Shown here in pieces: positions 9,234 through 18,835 of a DNA stretch of 64,000 bases; positions within the stretch are counted from its first letter, which is position 1, and each line of letters begins with the position of its first letter. Both the position numbers and the translations under genes were made by a program. Under the pieces are notes generated by a model, which made no database searches, was not told the DNA's origin, and worked only from the letters and a program-made list of their open reading frames with translations. This DNA comes from Desulfobacterium sp. (lineage in GTDB: Bacteria; Desulfobacterota; Desulfobacteria; Desulfobacterales; Desulfobacteraceae): NCBI GenBank assembly GCA_030145245.1, contig JAQYWC010000033.1, positions 62,001 through 126,000 of the forward strand, written 5' to 3'.

Positions 9234-10007
9234 ATGTGCCTGATCCTGATTGCCCACAAGCCCTCCCCTTTAAAACGTTTGATTATCGCCGCCAACAGGG
9301 ATGAATTTTTCGCCCGCCCCACACGGGCCATGGATTTCTGGAACGAGCATCCCGACATACTTGCAGGAAAGGACCTTGCCGGCGGCGGGACCTGGCTCGG
9401 CATCAAGAGAAACGGCAGGTTCGCAGCCCTCACCAACTACAGGGATCCCTCCGCCCAAAAGCCCGACCCGCCTTCCAGAGGAGGCATCATCACCGACTAT
9501 CTCAAATCCCGTCTCACCCCCAAAGAGTTTATCGACCAGTTGCAGAAAGGCGCCCACAGATTCAACGGTTTCAATCTCCTTGCAGGGGACAGGGACACTC
9601 TCTACTGGTTTTCCAACATGGTCCAGGAAGCAAAACAGCTACCCCCTGGCATCTATGGGGTGAGCAACCATCTTATCGACACCCCCTGGCCAAAGGTGAC
9701 AAAGGGCAAAAAAGTCCTTGCAGCCATCCTCTCCCAGAGAAAAGAGATCACAATGGAGCCTCTCTTTTCCATGCTGACCAACAACGAGATACCAGGGGAC
9801 AGCGAACTGCCGGACACCGGGGTCGGCAAAGAGTGGGAACGAATCCTCGCCCCCATCTTCGTCCGGAGCCCATCCTACGGGACCCGGTCATCCACGGCAA
9901 TTGTAATGGATGAAGCAGGGAAGGTTGAAATTTGCGAACGAAGTTTTAACGGAAAAAAAGATCTTGAATATAGCGAGAAGGGATTTTCATTTGAGATACG
10001 GCCCTGA
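9234..10007 (+). CDS. TANGO2/NRDE family protein
   Basis: 257-residue member of the NRDE family (COG3332, the bacterial relatives of TANGO2). It starts MCLILIAHKPS with Cys2, resembling an N-terminal nucleophile hydrolase layout, and has the name-giving Asn-Arg-Asp-Glu motif at 21-24. GGTWLG and ALTNYRDP follow in the usual order. Animal TANGO2 has been linked to haem and lipid handling; the bacterial role is not settled. AAGGGA lies eight bases before the ATG. A hairpin with eight T follows the stop. Single-gene unit on the plus strand. Confidence 0.85.
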   Translation: MCLILIAHKPSPLKRLIIAANRDEFFARPTRAMDFWNEHPDILAGKDLAGGGTWLGIKRNGRFAALTNYRDPSAQKPDPPSRGGIITDYLKSRLTPKEFIDQLQKGAHRFNGFNLLAGDRDTLYWFSNMVQEAKQLPPGIYGVSNHLIDTPWPKVTKGKKVLAAILSQRKEITMEPLFSMLTNNEIPGDSELPDTGVGKEWERILAPIFVRSPSYGTRSSTAIVMDEAGKVEICERSFNGKKDLEYSEKGFSFEIRP

Positions 10008-10032
10008 ACCGGGACCATGGTCGGTTTTTTTT
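10007..10032 (+). terminator. Rho-independent terminator after the TANGO2-type gene
   Basis: An AACC...GGTT / GACC-AT-GGTC bulged stem is followed by eight T (10025-10032). It overlaps the stop of convergent rarA and, read on the minus strand, is preceded by eight A, so it may act in both directions. Confidence 0.6.
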
Positions 10033-11383
10033 ATGATCTACGCTTTTTCTTCAGGTCGATCCAGGCCTCAAGCCGCTGCTTGACTACGGATTCATAACCT
10101 CTGTCGGTGGGAAGATAGAACCGTTCCTCCTGAATTTCCTCCGGAAGGTAATCCTGGGGAACGTACCCCCCCTTGTAATCGTGGGCATACTTGTAGCCTT
10201 TGTTATACCCAAGCTCCTTCATCAACCCGGTTGGTGCATTCCTCACATGGAGGGGCACAGGCAGATAACCTGTTTCCTGGATTCTCTTTGCCACCCGCTT
10301 GTGTGCCATGTAGACACTGTTGCTCTTTGGGGCCGTGGCAAGGTAAACAGCGGCCTGAAACAGGGAGTCATCCCCTTCCGGAGAACCAAGGAACCGGAAC
10401 GACTCCATGGCATTGAGGGCCACCCCCAGAGCACTGGGGTCAGCCACGCCCACATCTTCCGTGGCAAAACGCACCATCCTGCGGATAATATAAAAGGGAT
10501 CCTCTCCCGAGGCAAGCATCCTGGCAAGCCAGTAGATGGCCGCATCCGGATCGCTTCCCCGGAGACTCTTGTGAAAGGCGGAGATAAGATTGTAATGCTC
10601 CTCCCCTGCCTTATCATAACGAAGGGCCTTTTTCTGAACCGCGGCTTCCGCATCCTCAAGTGTAACGTCAACCAAGGTCTCCCCGGCCTTGTCCCGGTTA
10701 CCGGCCGCAGCGTAAACAGCCACAGTTTCAAGACTGGTAAGGGCGACCCTCACATCACCGTCCGCAACCGATGCGATGTGATCAAGAGCCTCACTGGAAA
10801 AGGTAAGTCCCAGTGAGCCAACCCCCTTGTCGGTGTCGGCTGCAGCCCGCTCAAGAATGGAAACAATGGCGGAACGGTCCAGGCGGTTGAGGGTGACGAC
10901 ACGGCACCTGGAAACCAGGGCCGGGATCACCTCAAAGGAAGGATTTTCAGTGGTCGCCCCCACAAGGACAATAACCCCGGTCTCCACATGGTGGAGAAAG
11001 GCGTCCTGCTGAGCCTTGTTGAACCTGTGAATCTCGTCCACAAAGAGTATGGTCCGTTTTCCGTGGAGGCGCCGCCTCTCTTTAGCCCCATCGATCACGG
11101 CCCTGATATCCTTGACCCCAGAAAGTACTGCCGATATCTGGACAAAATGGGACCGGGTCTCCCGGGCGATGATGCCCGCAAGTGTTGTCTTGCCGCACCC
11201 AGGTGGTCCCCACAGGAGGGTTGAAAAGACCCTGTCGTCAGTGATAGCCCGGTGAAGAAGCTTACCCGGCCCCACCACATGATCCTGGCCCACCACCTGG
11301 TCGAGACGTTCCGGCCTCATCCGGTCAGCAAGGGGCCGAAACATGGGGTCTTCCTGATCTATCCCGACATCAAACAGGTCCAT
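10031..11383 (-). CDS. rarA: Replication-associated recombination protein A (AAA+ ATPase)
   Basis: Clamp-loader-like AAA+ ATPase (RarA/MgsA, eukaryotic WRNIP1) acting at stalled replication forks. 450 residues, usual length. Walker [10 protein letters not shown] at 59-67; Walker [11 protein letters not shown] at about 112-121 followed by NKAQQDAFL; sensor 1 [12 protein letters not shown]-terminal tetramerisation domain ending in the typical [19 protein letters not shown]. The ATG shares one base with the der stop (TGATG), so it is translationally coupled to der. Confidence 0.96.
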   Translation of the reverse strand: MDLFDVGIDQEDPMFRPLADRMRPERLDQVVGQDHVVGPGKLLHRAITDDRVFSTLLWGPPGCGKTTLAGIIARETRSHFVQISAVLSGVKDIRAVIDGAKERRRLHGKRTILFVDEIHRFNKAQQDAFLHHVETGVIVLVGATTENPSFEVIPALVSRCRVVTLNRLDRSAIVSILERAAADTDKGVGSLGLTFSSEALDHIASVADGDVRVALTSLETVAVYAAAGNRDKAGETLVDVTLEDAEAAVQKKALRYDKAGEEHYNLISAFHKSLRGSDPDAAIYWLARMLASGEDPFYIIRRMVRFATEDVGVADPSALGVALNAMESFRFLGSPEGDDSLFQAAVYLATAPKSNSVYMAHKRVAKRIQETGYLPVPLHVRNAPTGLMKELGYNKGYKYAHDYKGGYVPQDYLPEEIQEERFYLPTDRGYESVVKQRLEAWIDLKKKRRS

Positions 11384-12828
11384 CAGCTCTTCTTTACATC
11401 CCTTAAGCGCTTACGCTGGCTCTGCTGCTTACGCTCCTTTTTTCTCCGGGTGGTCTTTCGTTCCTTTTTTTCAACAATCCTGGCCGAAAGCGGATTCTTT
11501 TCAGAAAAATCGATCTTTCCTGTCTTGGCCCGGAAAAGAAGACGGATGGGAGTCTGCTCAAGCTCTGCCATCTCCCGTATCTGGTTAATCAGATACCGAT
11601 GGTAGGAGAAATGAACGGACTCGGGATAGTTAACAAAGCAGACAATGGTCGGAGGCTTGACCGCCACCTGGGTGGCATAGAAGAACTTGAGCCGTTTTCC
11701 CTTATGCATGGGCGGTTCGGTCCGGTAGATGGCATCCTCAATAATCCGGTTCAAAAGCCCCGTATTTATCCGGTAGGCGTATTCAGCATAGATTTTCTTC
11801 ACCATGGAGAGAATCTTGTGGGTGCGAAGACCCGTGAGGGCCGAGATGGTCATGGCAGGAGCAAAGGAAAGGAATTTTGACTTCATACGAAGGTCTTCCA
11901 TGAACCGCTTCTGATCTTTCCTGTCCTCGTCCAGAAGGTCCCACTTATTAATAAGGAACAGCGCACCACATCCCCTGTCCTGGGCATAACCGGCAATGGT
12001 AATATCCTGGTCGGTAACCCCTTCGTCAGCATCCACGAGAATCAAGGCAACATCGCATTCGTCCAGACTCTTGAGGGCTTTCAGGATCGAGTACTTTTCG
12101 ATCTTCTGCCTTACCTTTCCCTTGCGCCTGATCCCAGCGGTGTCGATGAGACGAAACTGCGTTCCATTGCGCTCAATGGAGAGGTCCACGGCATCCCGGG
12201 TGGTGCCGGCTACATCGCTCACCACGACCCTGGGCTTGCCGAACAACTTGTTGATCAGGGAGGACTTGCCCACGTTGGGGCGGCCTGCCACTGCAATACA
12301 GATCTCGTTCTCCGGCTTCTCTACAGGTTCTTCAGGCGGAAGAAGTTCCACCATGTCATCGAGAAAGCGCTGAACCCCGATGCCGTGCTCCGCACTCATG
12401 GGGTAAAATTTTTCCATACCAAGGGAGTAGAACTCAAGAAGCTCCTCCCGCTGTTTATGATTCTCGACCTTATTAACAAGAAAGAAAACAGGCTTGGAAG
12501 TTCTCCTGAGGATATCTGCGAGGTCCCGGTCAAAGGGGGAGAGCCCTGCCCGGCCGTCCAGAACAAGGGCGATAATATCCGCCTCCTGGATAGCCATCTC
12601 CACATGCTCCCTTATCTCGACGGCAAAATGATCGTCGTCGGACATAAGAAAACCGCCCGTATCGATCAGAGTAAAGAGTCGCTCGTTCCAGAGGGCATCG
12701 ACGTAATGTCTGTCCCTGGTCACCCCGGGGAAATCATCCACCAGGGCGTTTCTCGACCGCGTAATTCTATTGAACAGCGTGGATTTCCCCACGTTGGGAC
12801 GACCTACAAGGGCAACAACCGGTTTCAT
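11383..12828 (-). CDS. der: Ribosome assembly GTPase Der (EngA)
   Basis: Double-domain GTPase needed for 50S subunit maturation. 481 residues from ATG 12828 (GGAGG seven bases upstream); an upstream in-frame start would add 11 poorly conserved residues. First G domain: GRPNVGKS (8-15), DTGGFL, NKVE. Second: GRPNVGKS (about 181-188), DTAGIRRKGK, NKWD. The C-terminal KH-like domain and a very basic tail (KKERKTTRRKKERKQQ) follow. First gene of the der-rarA pair. Confidence 0.97.
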   Translation of the reverse strand: MKPVVALVGRPNVGKSTLFNRITRSRNALVDDFPGVTRDRHYVDALWNERLFTLIDTGGFLMSDDDHFAVEIREHVEMAIQEADIIALVLDGRAGLSPFDRDLADILRRTSKPVFFLVNKVENHKQREELLEFYSLGMEKFYPMSAEHGIGVQRFLDDMVELLPPEEPVEKPENEICIAVAGRPNVGKSSLINKLFGKPRVVVSDVAGTTRDAVDLSIERNGTQFRLIDTAGIRRKGKVRQKIEKYSILKALKSLDECDVALILVDADEGVTDQDITIAGYAQDRGCGALFLINKWDLLDEDRKDQKRFMEDLRMKSKFLSFAPAMTISALTGLRTHKILSMVKKIYAEYAYRINTGLLNRIIEDAIYRTEPPMHKGKRLKFFYATQVAVKPPTIVCFVNYPESVHFSYHRYLINQIREMAELEQTPIRLLFRAKTGKIDFSEKNPLSARIVEKKERKTTRRKKERKQQSQRKRLRDVKKS

Positions 12829-12976
12829 CAACAAACCTCCATAACAAAAAAAACAGACCACTCATCCTGGAAGCTCTTACGAGCCCGAAATATGAATGAA
12901 GTCTGCTTAATATATGATAAAAACACTTTTTTATAAAGGGGGAAGTTCCAAGCTCTGGAAAGAGCTGGAGCTTTAA

Positions 12977-13079
<103 letters not shown>

Positions 13080-13080
<1 letters not shown>

Positions 13081-13155
13081 GGTGGGCCGTACTGGGCTCG
13101 AACCAGTGACTCTCTCCTTAAAAGGGAGATACTCTACCAACTGAGTTAACGGCCC
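13080..13155 (-). tRNA. tRNA-Lys (anticodon TTT)
   Basis: Minus-strand cloverleaf with acceptor GGGCCGT/ACGGCCC, D arm with AGTTGGTAGAG, anticodon stem-loop TCTCC-CTTTTAA-GGAGA, T arm CTGGTTCGAGCCCAG, and encoded CCA at 13080-13082. 76 nt. First gene of a two-tRNA unit. Confidence 0.97.
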
Positions 13156-13219
13156 CCGAAAAACAAGAAGACTTATATCTGAGATTCAACCCTTTGTCAA
13201 CGGCTTTTTTCAATCTACC

Positions 13220-14668
13220 CTATTTTTTCCAGAACTCGGGAACAAAGAGAATGATCACCGTATAGATCTCAAGCCGCCCCAGGAGCATGCACCAGACCAG
13301 GAGCCACTTGCCCATGGTGGGGACATGGGCAAAGTTATCCACCGGCCCCACGGTTCCGAAACCGGGACCGATGTTACCGATACAGGCGGCAACAGCACCA
13401 AAGGATGAGACCATATCCATACCCATTGCGGCAAGACCGAGACTGCACAGAACAAAAAGCCCAATGTATAGGGACAGAAAACCCATGATACTCCTCAGCA
13501 CAGGATCAGGGATCACTGCAGAGTTGAGCTTCACCTGGGCCACGCTTCTCGGGTGAACCAGGGTAAAGAGTTCCCTGTAGCAGTATTTGAAGCAGACCAT
13601 GATTCTGGCGCACTTCATGCCGCCACCTGTGGAACCGGCTGAGGCACCAATAAACATACACATAAAGAGAAGGGCCTGGCTCAAGCCCGGCCAGGTCTCG
13701 TAATCCGCAGTGGCATACCCGGTGGTGGTGACAATGGAGACCACCTGAAAAGACGCATATTGAAACGCCTTGCCCACGCTGTCATAAACCGTACCGTGAA
13801 CATTCAAGGTGATCACCAGGGTCAGAACAAGGCAGAGCCCCAGAAAAAACCGGCACTCGGAATCCCGCCAGAAGATCAGGGTCCTACCCCTGAGCAGCTG
13901 GTAGTGGAGCGAAAAGTTGATGCCGGCAATAACCATGAAGACCAGAACCACATAGTCGAGGTAGGCGCTGTCGTAATGGGCCATGGAGGTATTCTTGGTG
14001 GAAAACCCGCCCGTGGGCATGGTGGTGAAGGTGTGACAGAGGGCGTCATAGAAGTTCATATCCCCGGCAAGCAAAAAGATCACCTCTGCAAGGGAGATCA
14101 GGGCATAGACATACCAAAGGATCTTTGCCGAATCGCTCAGACGGGGGGTTAGCTTGTCAGGAACGGGGCTCGGCACCTCTGCCTTGAACAGCTGCATGCC
14201 GCCCACCCCGAGAAAGGGAAGGATGGCAATGCTGAGCACGATAATTCCCATGCCACCGAGCCACTGAATAAAGCTACGCCAGAAAAGAAGACTCTTGGAG
14301 AGTCCTTCGATATTGGTCAGCACCGACGATCCAGTGGTGGTAAACCCGGACACGGACTCAAAAACGGCATCGGTAAATCCCGGCACGCCATTGCCCAGAT
14401 AAAAGGGGAGTGCCCCAAACAGCCCGATGGCCGTCCAGGCAAGGGCCACTATGGCCATGCCTTCCCTCGGGTTTATATAGTCGATACTGGGTCTTCTTGA
14501 GCCAAAAAAGAGGAGGATTCCGGCCCCCATGGTCAACACCATGGATTGAACCAGGGCCACCAGGCTCTGATCCCTGTACCAGAGGCTGCACATCAGGGGA
14601 AACACCATGGAAAGCCCAAGGAACGCAAGAAGGATCCCCACCACATTGGCAACATAGGACCAGCGCAT
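13220..14668 (-). CDS. trkH: Trk potassium uptake channel subunit TrkH
   Basis: Membrane pore subunit of the Trk/Ktr potassium uptake system. 482 residues with about ten hydrophobic helices arranged as four repeats. The pore loops with their glycines are visible: SGFTTTGSS, FTTMPTGGFST, VTTTGYAT and CIGNIGPGFG. The N-terminus MRWSYVANVVGILLAFLG is typical TrkH. The ATG follows the trkA stop directly (TAAATG), so it is coupled to trkA, its cytosolic gating partner. Confidence 0.95.
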   Translation of the reverse strand: MRWSYVANVVGILLAFLGLSMVFPLMCSLWYRDQSLVALVQSMVLTMGAGILLFFGSRRPSIDYINPREGMAIVALAWTAIGLFGALPFYLGNGVPGFTDAVFESVSGFTTTGSSVLTNIEGLSKSLLFWRSFIQWLGGMGIIVLSIAILPFLGVGGMQLFKAEVPSPVPDKLTPRLSDSAKILWYVYALISLAEVIFLLAGDMNFYDALCHTFTTMPTGGFSTKNTSMAHYDSAYLDYVVLVFMVIAGINFSLHYQLLRGRTLIFWRDSECRFFLGLCLVLTLVITLNVHGTVYDSVGKAFQYASFQVVSIVTTTGYATADYETWPGLSQALLFMCMFIGASAGSTGGGMKCARIMVCFKYCYRELFTLVHPRSVAQVKLNSAVIPDPVLRSIMGFLSLYIGLFVLCSLGLAAMGMDMVSSFGAVAACIGNIGPGFGTVGPVDNFAHVPTMGKWLLVWCMLLGRLEIYTVIILFVPEFWKK

Positions 14669-16033
14669 TTAAAAAAACTCCAGCTTAACTGTAAGGAGCT
14701 TTTCCAGCTTTTTGACAGCCTGACGCCTGGCAAAAAGAATGATCCTGTCGTCGGGCTCCACAACGCTCTCCCCCGTGGGAATAATGATCTCATCTTCCCT
14801 GATAATGCAGACAAGAAGAGCACCCTTGGGAAACGAGAGCTTCTTGAGAGGACGACCTGTAATGTCAGAGGTCGCCAGGGCAACAGCCTCGATCACCTCC
14901 GCATCCTCCCCGAGCACGGAAACCGCAGAGAGGATCTTCCCCTTTCGAATTTCCTGAAGAATGGAACTGATGGCCGAAAGCCTGGGGCTGACCATCTTAT
15001 CGAGACCGATGGTCGACATGAGAGGAAAATAACTGAACTTGCTCACCTTGGTAATGGTGCTGTGGGCACCAAGTTTTTTAGCAAGAAGCGAGGTGAGAAT
15101 GTTTGTCTCCTCATCATGGGTAAGGGTAACCACCACATCGGCATCCCTTACGTTCTCTTCCATGAGAAGTTTCTGGTCCGACCCGTCGCCGTGGAGCACA
15201 ACGGTTTTATCCATGGTTTCGGCCAGCACATTGCACCGGTCAAGGTTGGATTCAATGATCTTTGTTTGAACCGACTCCCGCTCAAGCACCTCGGCAAGAC
15301 GCTGGCCGATACGACCGCCACCCACGATGATAACCCGTTTTAAGGGCCTGAAACTCTTATTAAAGAGCTTGACCGTGTCGGCAAGGCGTTTTTTTTCACT
15401 GATAAAATAGACAAGGTCTCCGGGTTCAAGGACATTGTTCCCCCGGGGGATAATCAGCTCATCCCCCCGCACCACGGCTGCGATCAAGGGCCTTGCCTGG
15501 CCAAACATGGCCGAGAAATCCGAAAGCCGCACACCCGCCATGGGGGACGCCTCGTCAAGGCGAATGCCCACAAACTTGACCCTGCCCTCGGCAAATTCCC
15601 CCACATCAACGGCGCCCGGCACCCTCATGAGCCGCTGAATGGTCTTTACCACCTCTATTTCCGGGTTGATAACGGTATCGATATGGGGAGCTGCGTCTTT
15701 AAAGTTTTGATGATAATCATCAAACCCTGCGTCCCTGATCCGTGCAAGCTTCTTGGTGGCGGGAGAGAGCATATTTGCAACCAGACAGGCCACAAGATTT
15801 GCCTCATCACTGTCTGTCACGGCCAACAAAATCTCAGCCTCCTTGATGCCCGCGTCCTCCAGCACCTTGGGAGAGCTTCCTGAAGCCATGATCACCTGGA
15901 CGTCCAGATCTTCCGACACCCTTCTCACCGCCGCGGGATCCTTGTCCACGACCACCACATCCTTATCTTCAGAGGCAAGACGGCTGGCAATATGGTACCC
16001 CACCTCCCCTGCCCCCACGATAATAATTCTCAA
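14669..16033 (-). CDS. trkA: Trk potassium transporter regulatory subunit TrkA
   Basis: Cytosolic NAD-binding subunit that gates TrkH. 454 residues, a double-length TrkA: two RCK_N/RCK_C repeats. The first Rossmann motif is GAGEVGYHIA (7-16) with VVVVDKD; the second is GGGRIGQRLAEVLE (about 237-250). Both C-terminal RCK lobes are present. Start is TTG at 16033 with AGGAG eight bases upstream; no ATG is available nearby. Heads a trkA-trkH operon; the 361-bp region upstream contains its leader. Confidence 0.95.
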   Translation of the reverse strand: MRIIIVGAGEVGYHIASRLASEDKDVVVVDKDPAAVRRVSEDLDVQVIMASGSSPKVLEDAGIKEAEILLAVTDSDEANLVACLVANMLSPATKKLARIRDAGFDDYHQNFKDAAPHIDTVINPEIEVVKTIQRLMRVPGAVDVGEFAEGRVKFVGIRLDEASPMAGVRLSDFSAMFGQARPLIAAVVRGDELIIPRGNNVLEPGDLVYFISEKKRLADTVKLFNKSFRPLKRVIIVGGGRIGQRLAEVLERESVQTKIIESNLDRCNVLAETMDKTVVLHGDGSDQKLLMEENVRDADVVVTLTHDEETNILTSLLAKKLGAHSTITKVSKFSYFPLMSTIGLDKMVSPRLSAISSILQEIRKGKILSAVSVLGEDAEVIEAVALATSDITGRPLKKLSFPKGALLVCIIREDEIIIPTGESVVEPDDRIILFARRQAVKKLEKLLTVKLEFF

Positions 16034-16394
16034 TATTCAACTCCTGTCATAAAGTATAGGGATTGCCAAGGATTTACACCATGGAGTCCCCTGTGTCAAT
16101 CCTTGGGAGGCTTTTGCCCGGCAGCGTCAGCAGGTACTGGCTTGAGCAATTTGCTATACACAGACTCTATAAGGGGGAGGTAGTCACAACTACAGGTATT
16201 TATCCAACCAAGGCCATCCTACTGCAATGCAGGCAAATCGCTGGAGGATGCTATATAAGCGAAAAGGCCATAGAGCTATGGATTTAAAACCCAATGCCCC
16301 ATGGCCATGCAATATAAAAGGAACGCATTTTTCAAGAATTCGGCAGAATCACGGATGCGGGGGGCAGAACTTTCTATCCCATCCCGAATCGATA
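16034..16394. other. Intergenic region between motA and trkA
   Basis: 361 bases with no convincing gene. The only clear structure is a hairpin close to trkA: CCAAGGATT (16066-16074) pairs with AATCCTTGG (16098-16106), and inside it ACAC (16076-16079) pairs with GTGT (16093-16096). On the trkA strand this falls in the 5' leader about 33 bases before the TTG. I could not match it to a known riboswitch class. Confidence 0.5.
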
Positions 16395-17342
16395 TTAAAG
16401 CGTCTGCTTTTCAGTCGCCGCCCGCTGGTCAACAGGGTCTGTTTTTTCAACCGGTTTTCGTCTTTCAACCGGACGGGCGGAGTCGGCCCCGTTAAAGCCC
16501 TCCTCCCCATCACTAACTTCAAACTTCTGGCGAATCTTCTCAAGGGAGATGAGGTCCCCTTTTCTGGCAGAGGGAGTAAGAAATGATTTCAGCTTGCGCT
16601 CCAGCATCCTGGGATGGAGATCCCCTGCAATGGCGATCACCCCTTCAGTGATAATTTTCTTGAGCATGAGTTCCTGAACGGTTCTCTCCCTGATGTTAGC
16701 AACAAAGGGCAGGAAAAAAAAGTTAGCCAGAACAATGCCGTAGAGAGTGGATGTAAGGGCAATGGGAACGGTTGACATGATCACGGCAGAATCACCGACC
16801 CCGGCCAGCATACCTATCAACCCCACAACACTTCCCACAAGCCCAAAGGCGGGAGCCACATCAGCCATGGTCTGGAGCACCCGGGTGGTCTCATCCCGCC
16901 GCATCCTGAAGAAATACATTTCAGCGTTGAGGACCTCCCGTATCTGTGCCTGGTTGTAGCCATCCACCATAAAACCGAGTGCCTGGCGCAAAAAAACAAT
17001 CGTGGTCTCCCCCTCATCGCGCTGGAGAGATAAAAGCCCCTTTAACCTGCGCTTCACAGAGAGATCCACCAGAATTTCGACGATGTCATCCGGGGTTCTG
17101 AGCTCCTTGCCATAGGACGTGAATAACACCTTGGTAAGAATCACCAAGCGCTCCATCTTGTAACTGACAAGGGTTGCCCCAAAGGTCCCGCCGATAACAA
17201 TTATAAAACCGGACAGATTCAGATAGAGCCCTATATGACCGTGAATAATAAAACCCATACAAAAGAGGACGATGCAAAACATCAATCCGAGGATATTTTT
17301 TTTGGCGTGCCCCCAAACGGACCGTGTTTTAAGATCATCCAT
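16395..17342 (-). CDS. motA: Flagellar motor stator protein MotA
   Basis: Ion-channel subunit of the stator. 315 residues from ATG 17342, which overlaps the motB stop by 8 bases and has GGAAGG upstream. Four membrane helices at about 17-35, 42-60, 165-185 and 195-215. The two functionally important prolines are Pro164 (DVAPAFGLVG) and Pro193 (TVPIALTST). The cytoplasmic loop (61-160) carries the charged torque-generating helix (RRLKGLLSLQRDEG). The C-terminus extends some 50 residues past the last conserved part as a charged, probably disordered tail. Order is motB then motA, the reverse of the usual one. Confidence 0.9.
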   Translation of the reverse strand: MDDLKTRSVWGHAKKNILGLMFCIVLFCMGFIIHGHIGLYLNLSGFIIVIGGTFGATLVSYKMERLVILTKVLFTSYGKELRTPDDIVEILVDLSVKRRLKGLLSLQRDEGETTIVFLRQALGFMVDGYNQAQIREVLNAEMYFFRMRRDETTRVLQTMADVAPAFGLVGSVVGLIGMLAGVGDSAVIMSTVPIALTSTLYGIVLANFFFLPFVANIRERTVQELMLKKIITEGVIAIAGDLHPRMLERKLKSFLTPSARKGDLISLEKIRQKFEVSDGEEGFNGADSARPVERRKPVEKTDPVDQRAATEKQTL

Positions 17343-18150
17343 TATTAACCTTCCTGTTTTCTGATTGAACCCCAACCCCTGCAACCGGCTCCACATAGGG
17401 TCTCTCTTTCATTAGAATAATCTCAACCCTTCGGTTGAGAGAACGATTATAAGCCGTGTCGTTGGGCATCAAAGGCTGAAGCGAGGCATGGCCGGACACG
17501 AAAAACCGATCTTCAGACAAGCCGAAATCTTTGATAAGATACCTTGCAACCCTGCACGCCCTTGCCGTTGAAAGCTCCCAGTTCGTGGCATAGAGTTCCG
17601 AATGGTTGGGCAGACTGTCGGTATGACCAATCACATTGACAACAAATGAATTCTCCTGGAGAATCTTCCCGACCTGGTTGAGCCGCCATCTGGCTTGGGG
17701 CTTGAGATCGGCCCTTCCCACATCAAAAAACAGGTCTCCGGCAAGGGAGATCCTGACCGCCCTGTCCTCAACAAGGTCCACATTCGCACCCTCCACAAAC
17801 TCATCCAGGATGGCCTGGCGTGTCTGGTCGTAAATCTCCGATGGCCTGGCATGGGGATTTGCCTCAACGATTTTCCCGGAATCTGATTCAGAAACGGTGT
17901 TGGACCCGGGACCGGGCCCGAACCTGAGTTCCCTGCTTCCAGCCTGGTAAACATAGAGCACCACAAAGAAGATGAACATGGTCATCATGAGATCAGACCA
18001 GGACACCGACCAGAGATGGCTCCGACCCTGACTTGAATAATTTAGAGTATCTACTGCAAATGGATCAAAGCTGTGTTCAGAAAACGACTGAAAAGCCCCT
18101 TCTTCCGGAGCCCCCCATAGGTTCCTTACGGTATGTCCTTTATTTCCCAT
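17335..18150 (-). CDS. motB: Flagellar motor stator protein MotB (OmpA-like)
   Basis: Peptidoglycan-anchored stator subunit. 271 residues from ATG 18150 (GGAGAG five bases upstream); another ATG at 18225 would add 25 residues. One membrane helix (about 47-66, SWSDLMMTMFIFFVVLYVY) holds the expected channel aspartate (Asp53). The C-terminal half is an OmpA/MotB peptidoglycan-binding domain with VIGHTDSLPNHSELYATNW and LNRRVEI. Overlaps motA by 8 bases. A sigma-54 type site lies upstream. The 45-residue stretch before the helix is longer and less basic than in enteric MotB. Confidence 0.9.
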   Translation of the reverse strand: MGNKGHTVRNLWGAPEEGAFQSFSEHSFDPFAVDTLNYSSQGRSHLWSVSWSDLMMTMFIFFVVLYVYQAGSRELRFGPGPGSNTVSESDSGKIVEANPHARPSEIYDQTRQAILDEFVEGANVDLVEDRAVRISLAGDLFFDVGRADLKPQARWRLNQVGKILQENSFVVNVIGHTDSLPNHSELYATNWELSTARACRVARYLIKDFGLSEDRFFVSGHASLQPLMPNDTAYNRSLNRRVEIILMKERPYVEPVAGVGVQSENRKVNNG

Positions 18151-18309
18151 CTTTCTCTCCAACGCCCAATAAAAATTACAAAAACTTTGGTACCAGTCGG
18201 AAATATATCTTAAATCGACAGCCATGGCCTCACTCTTTAGCTATTCGAACTATATCCCCAGAAATAAACCATTACCGTTCCATGACTTATCGCTCCATTG
18301 GGACAAACA

Positions 18310-18325
18310 AGCAACAACCGTTCCA
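18310..18325 (-). promoter_or_regulatory. Sigma-54 type promoter for motB-motA
   Basis: Minus strand TGGAAC-GGTTG-TTGCT matches TGGCAC-N5-TTGCW with one mismatch, and the GG and GC doublets are exactly 12 bases apart. It lies about 85 bp before the ATG at 18225 and 160 bp before the ATG at 18150. Confidence 0.6.
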
Positions 18326-18835
18326 ATAAAAAGAATTAATTCAATCAAATATGGGCCCAACCTGCTCCATACGCCTTAGGGCCACATGGCCTGCGCACGA
18401 ATGATTGCAAAGCCCTTCTGACGTTCACAAAGGGATCAATCCGTTCTCTATCACTTTTCATTGAAACATTTCATTTTTGCGTCCTGACTTCCGATGATAC
18501 TCATTGCAGGAGCCAGCAAGATATAAAAGGATAATACATTAATTTCACCGACACCTTCGATACACTGAGAATAAAAGAAAATCTTTATCCTTTTTTGTAG
18601 GCATGCTTATTGCTGGTTTAATAGATGTATGACATTTAGTCTATAAAAAGAGGCAAAAAAGGATACAGACACTGGAAGAAGGGAAAAGAAAACGGGGATT
18701 TTTTGACACCATGCCCGACACCCGCCAAATTATTGACTGTATAAAACGATGATTTCCTGGCAGGTCACCCCCCGTCATTAAAAATGACACCCGAACGACC
18801 GGCCATCTAAACCGAAGCACCCTGGAGAGATCACC
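18326..18835. other. Intergenic region upstream of maf
   Basis: About 510 bases between the divergent motB promoter and the maf start. Noticeably A/T-rich, no supported gene. A TTGACA around 18707 and TATAAA around 18740 could be parts of a sigma-70 promoter for the plus-strand operon but spacing is not ideal. GTCATT-AAA-AATGAC at 18774-18788 is a small perfect hairpin. Confidence 0.4.

Noticed and set aside
16034-16394. c-di-AMP (ydaO) riboswitch or 6S RNA
   Set aside because: I could not find the conserved core motifs of either; only one simple hairpin is clear.
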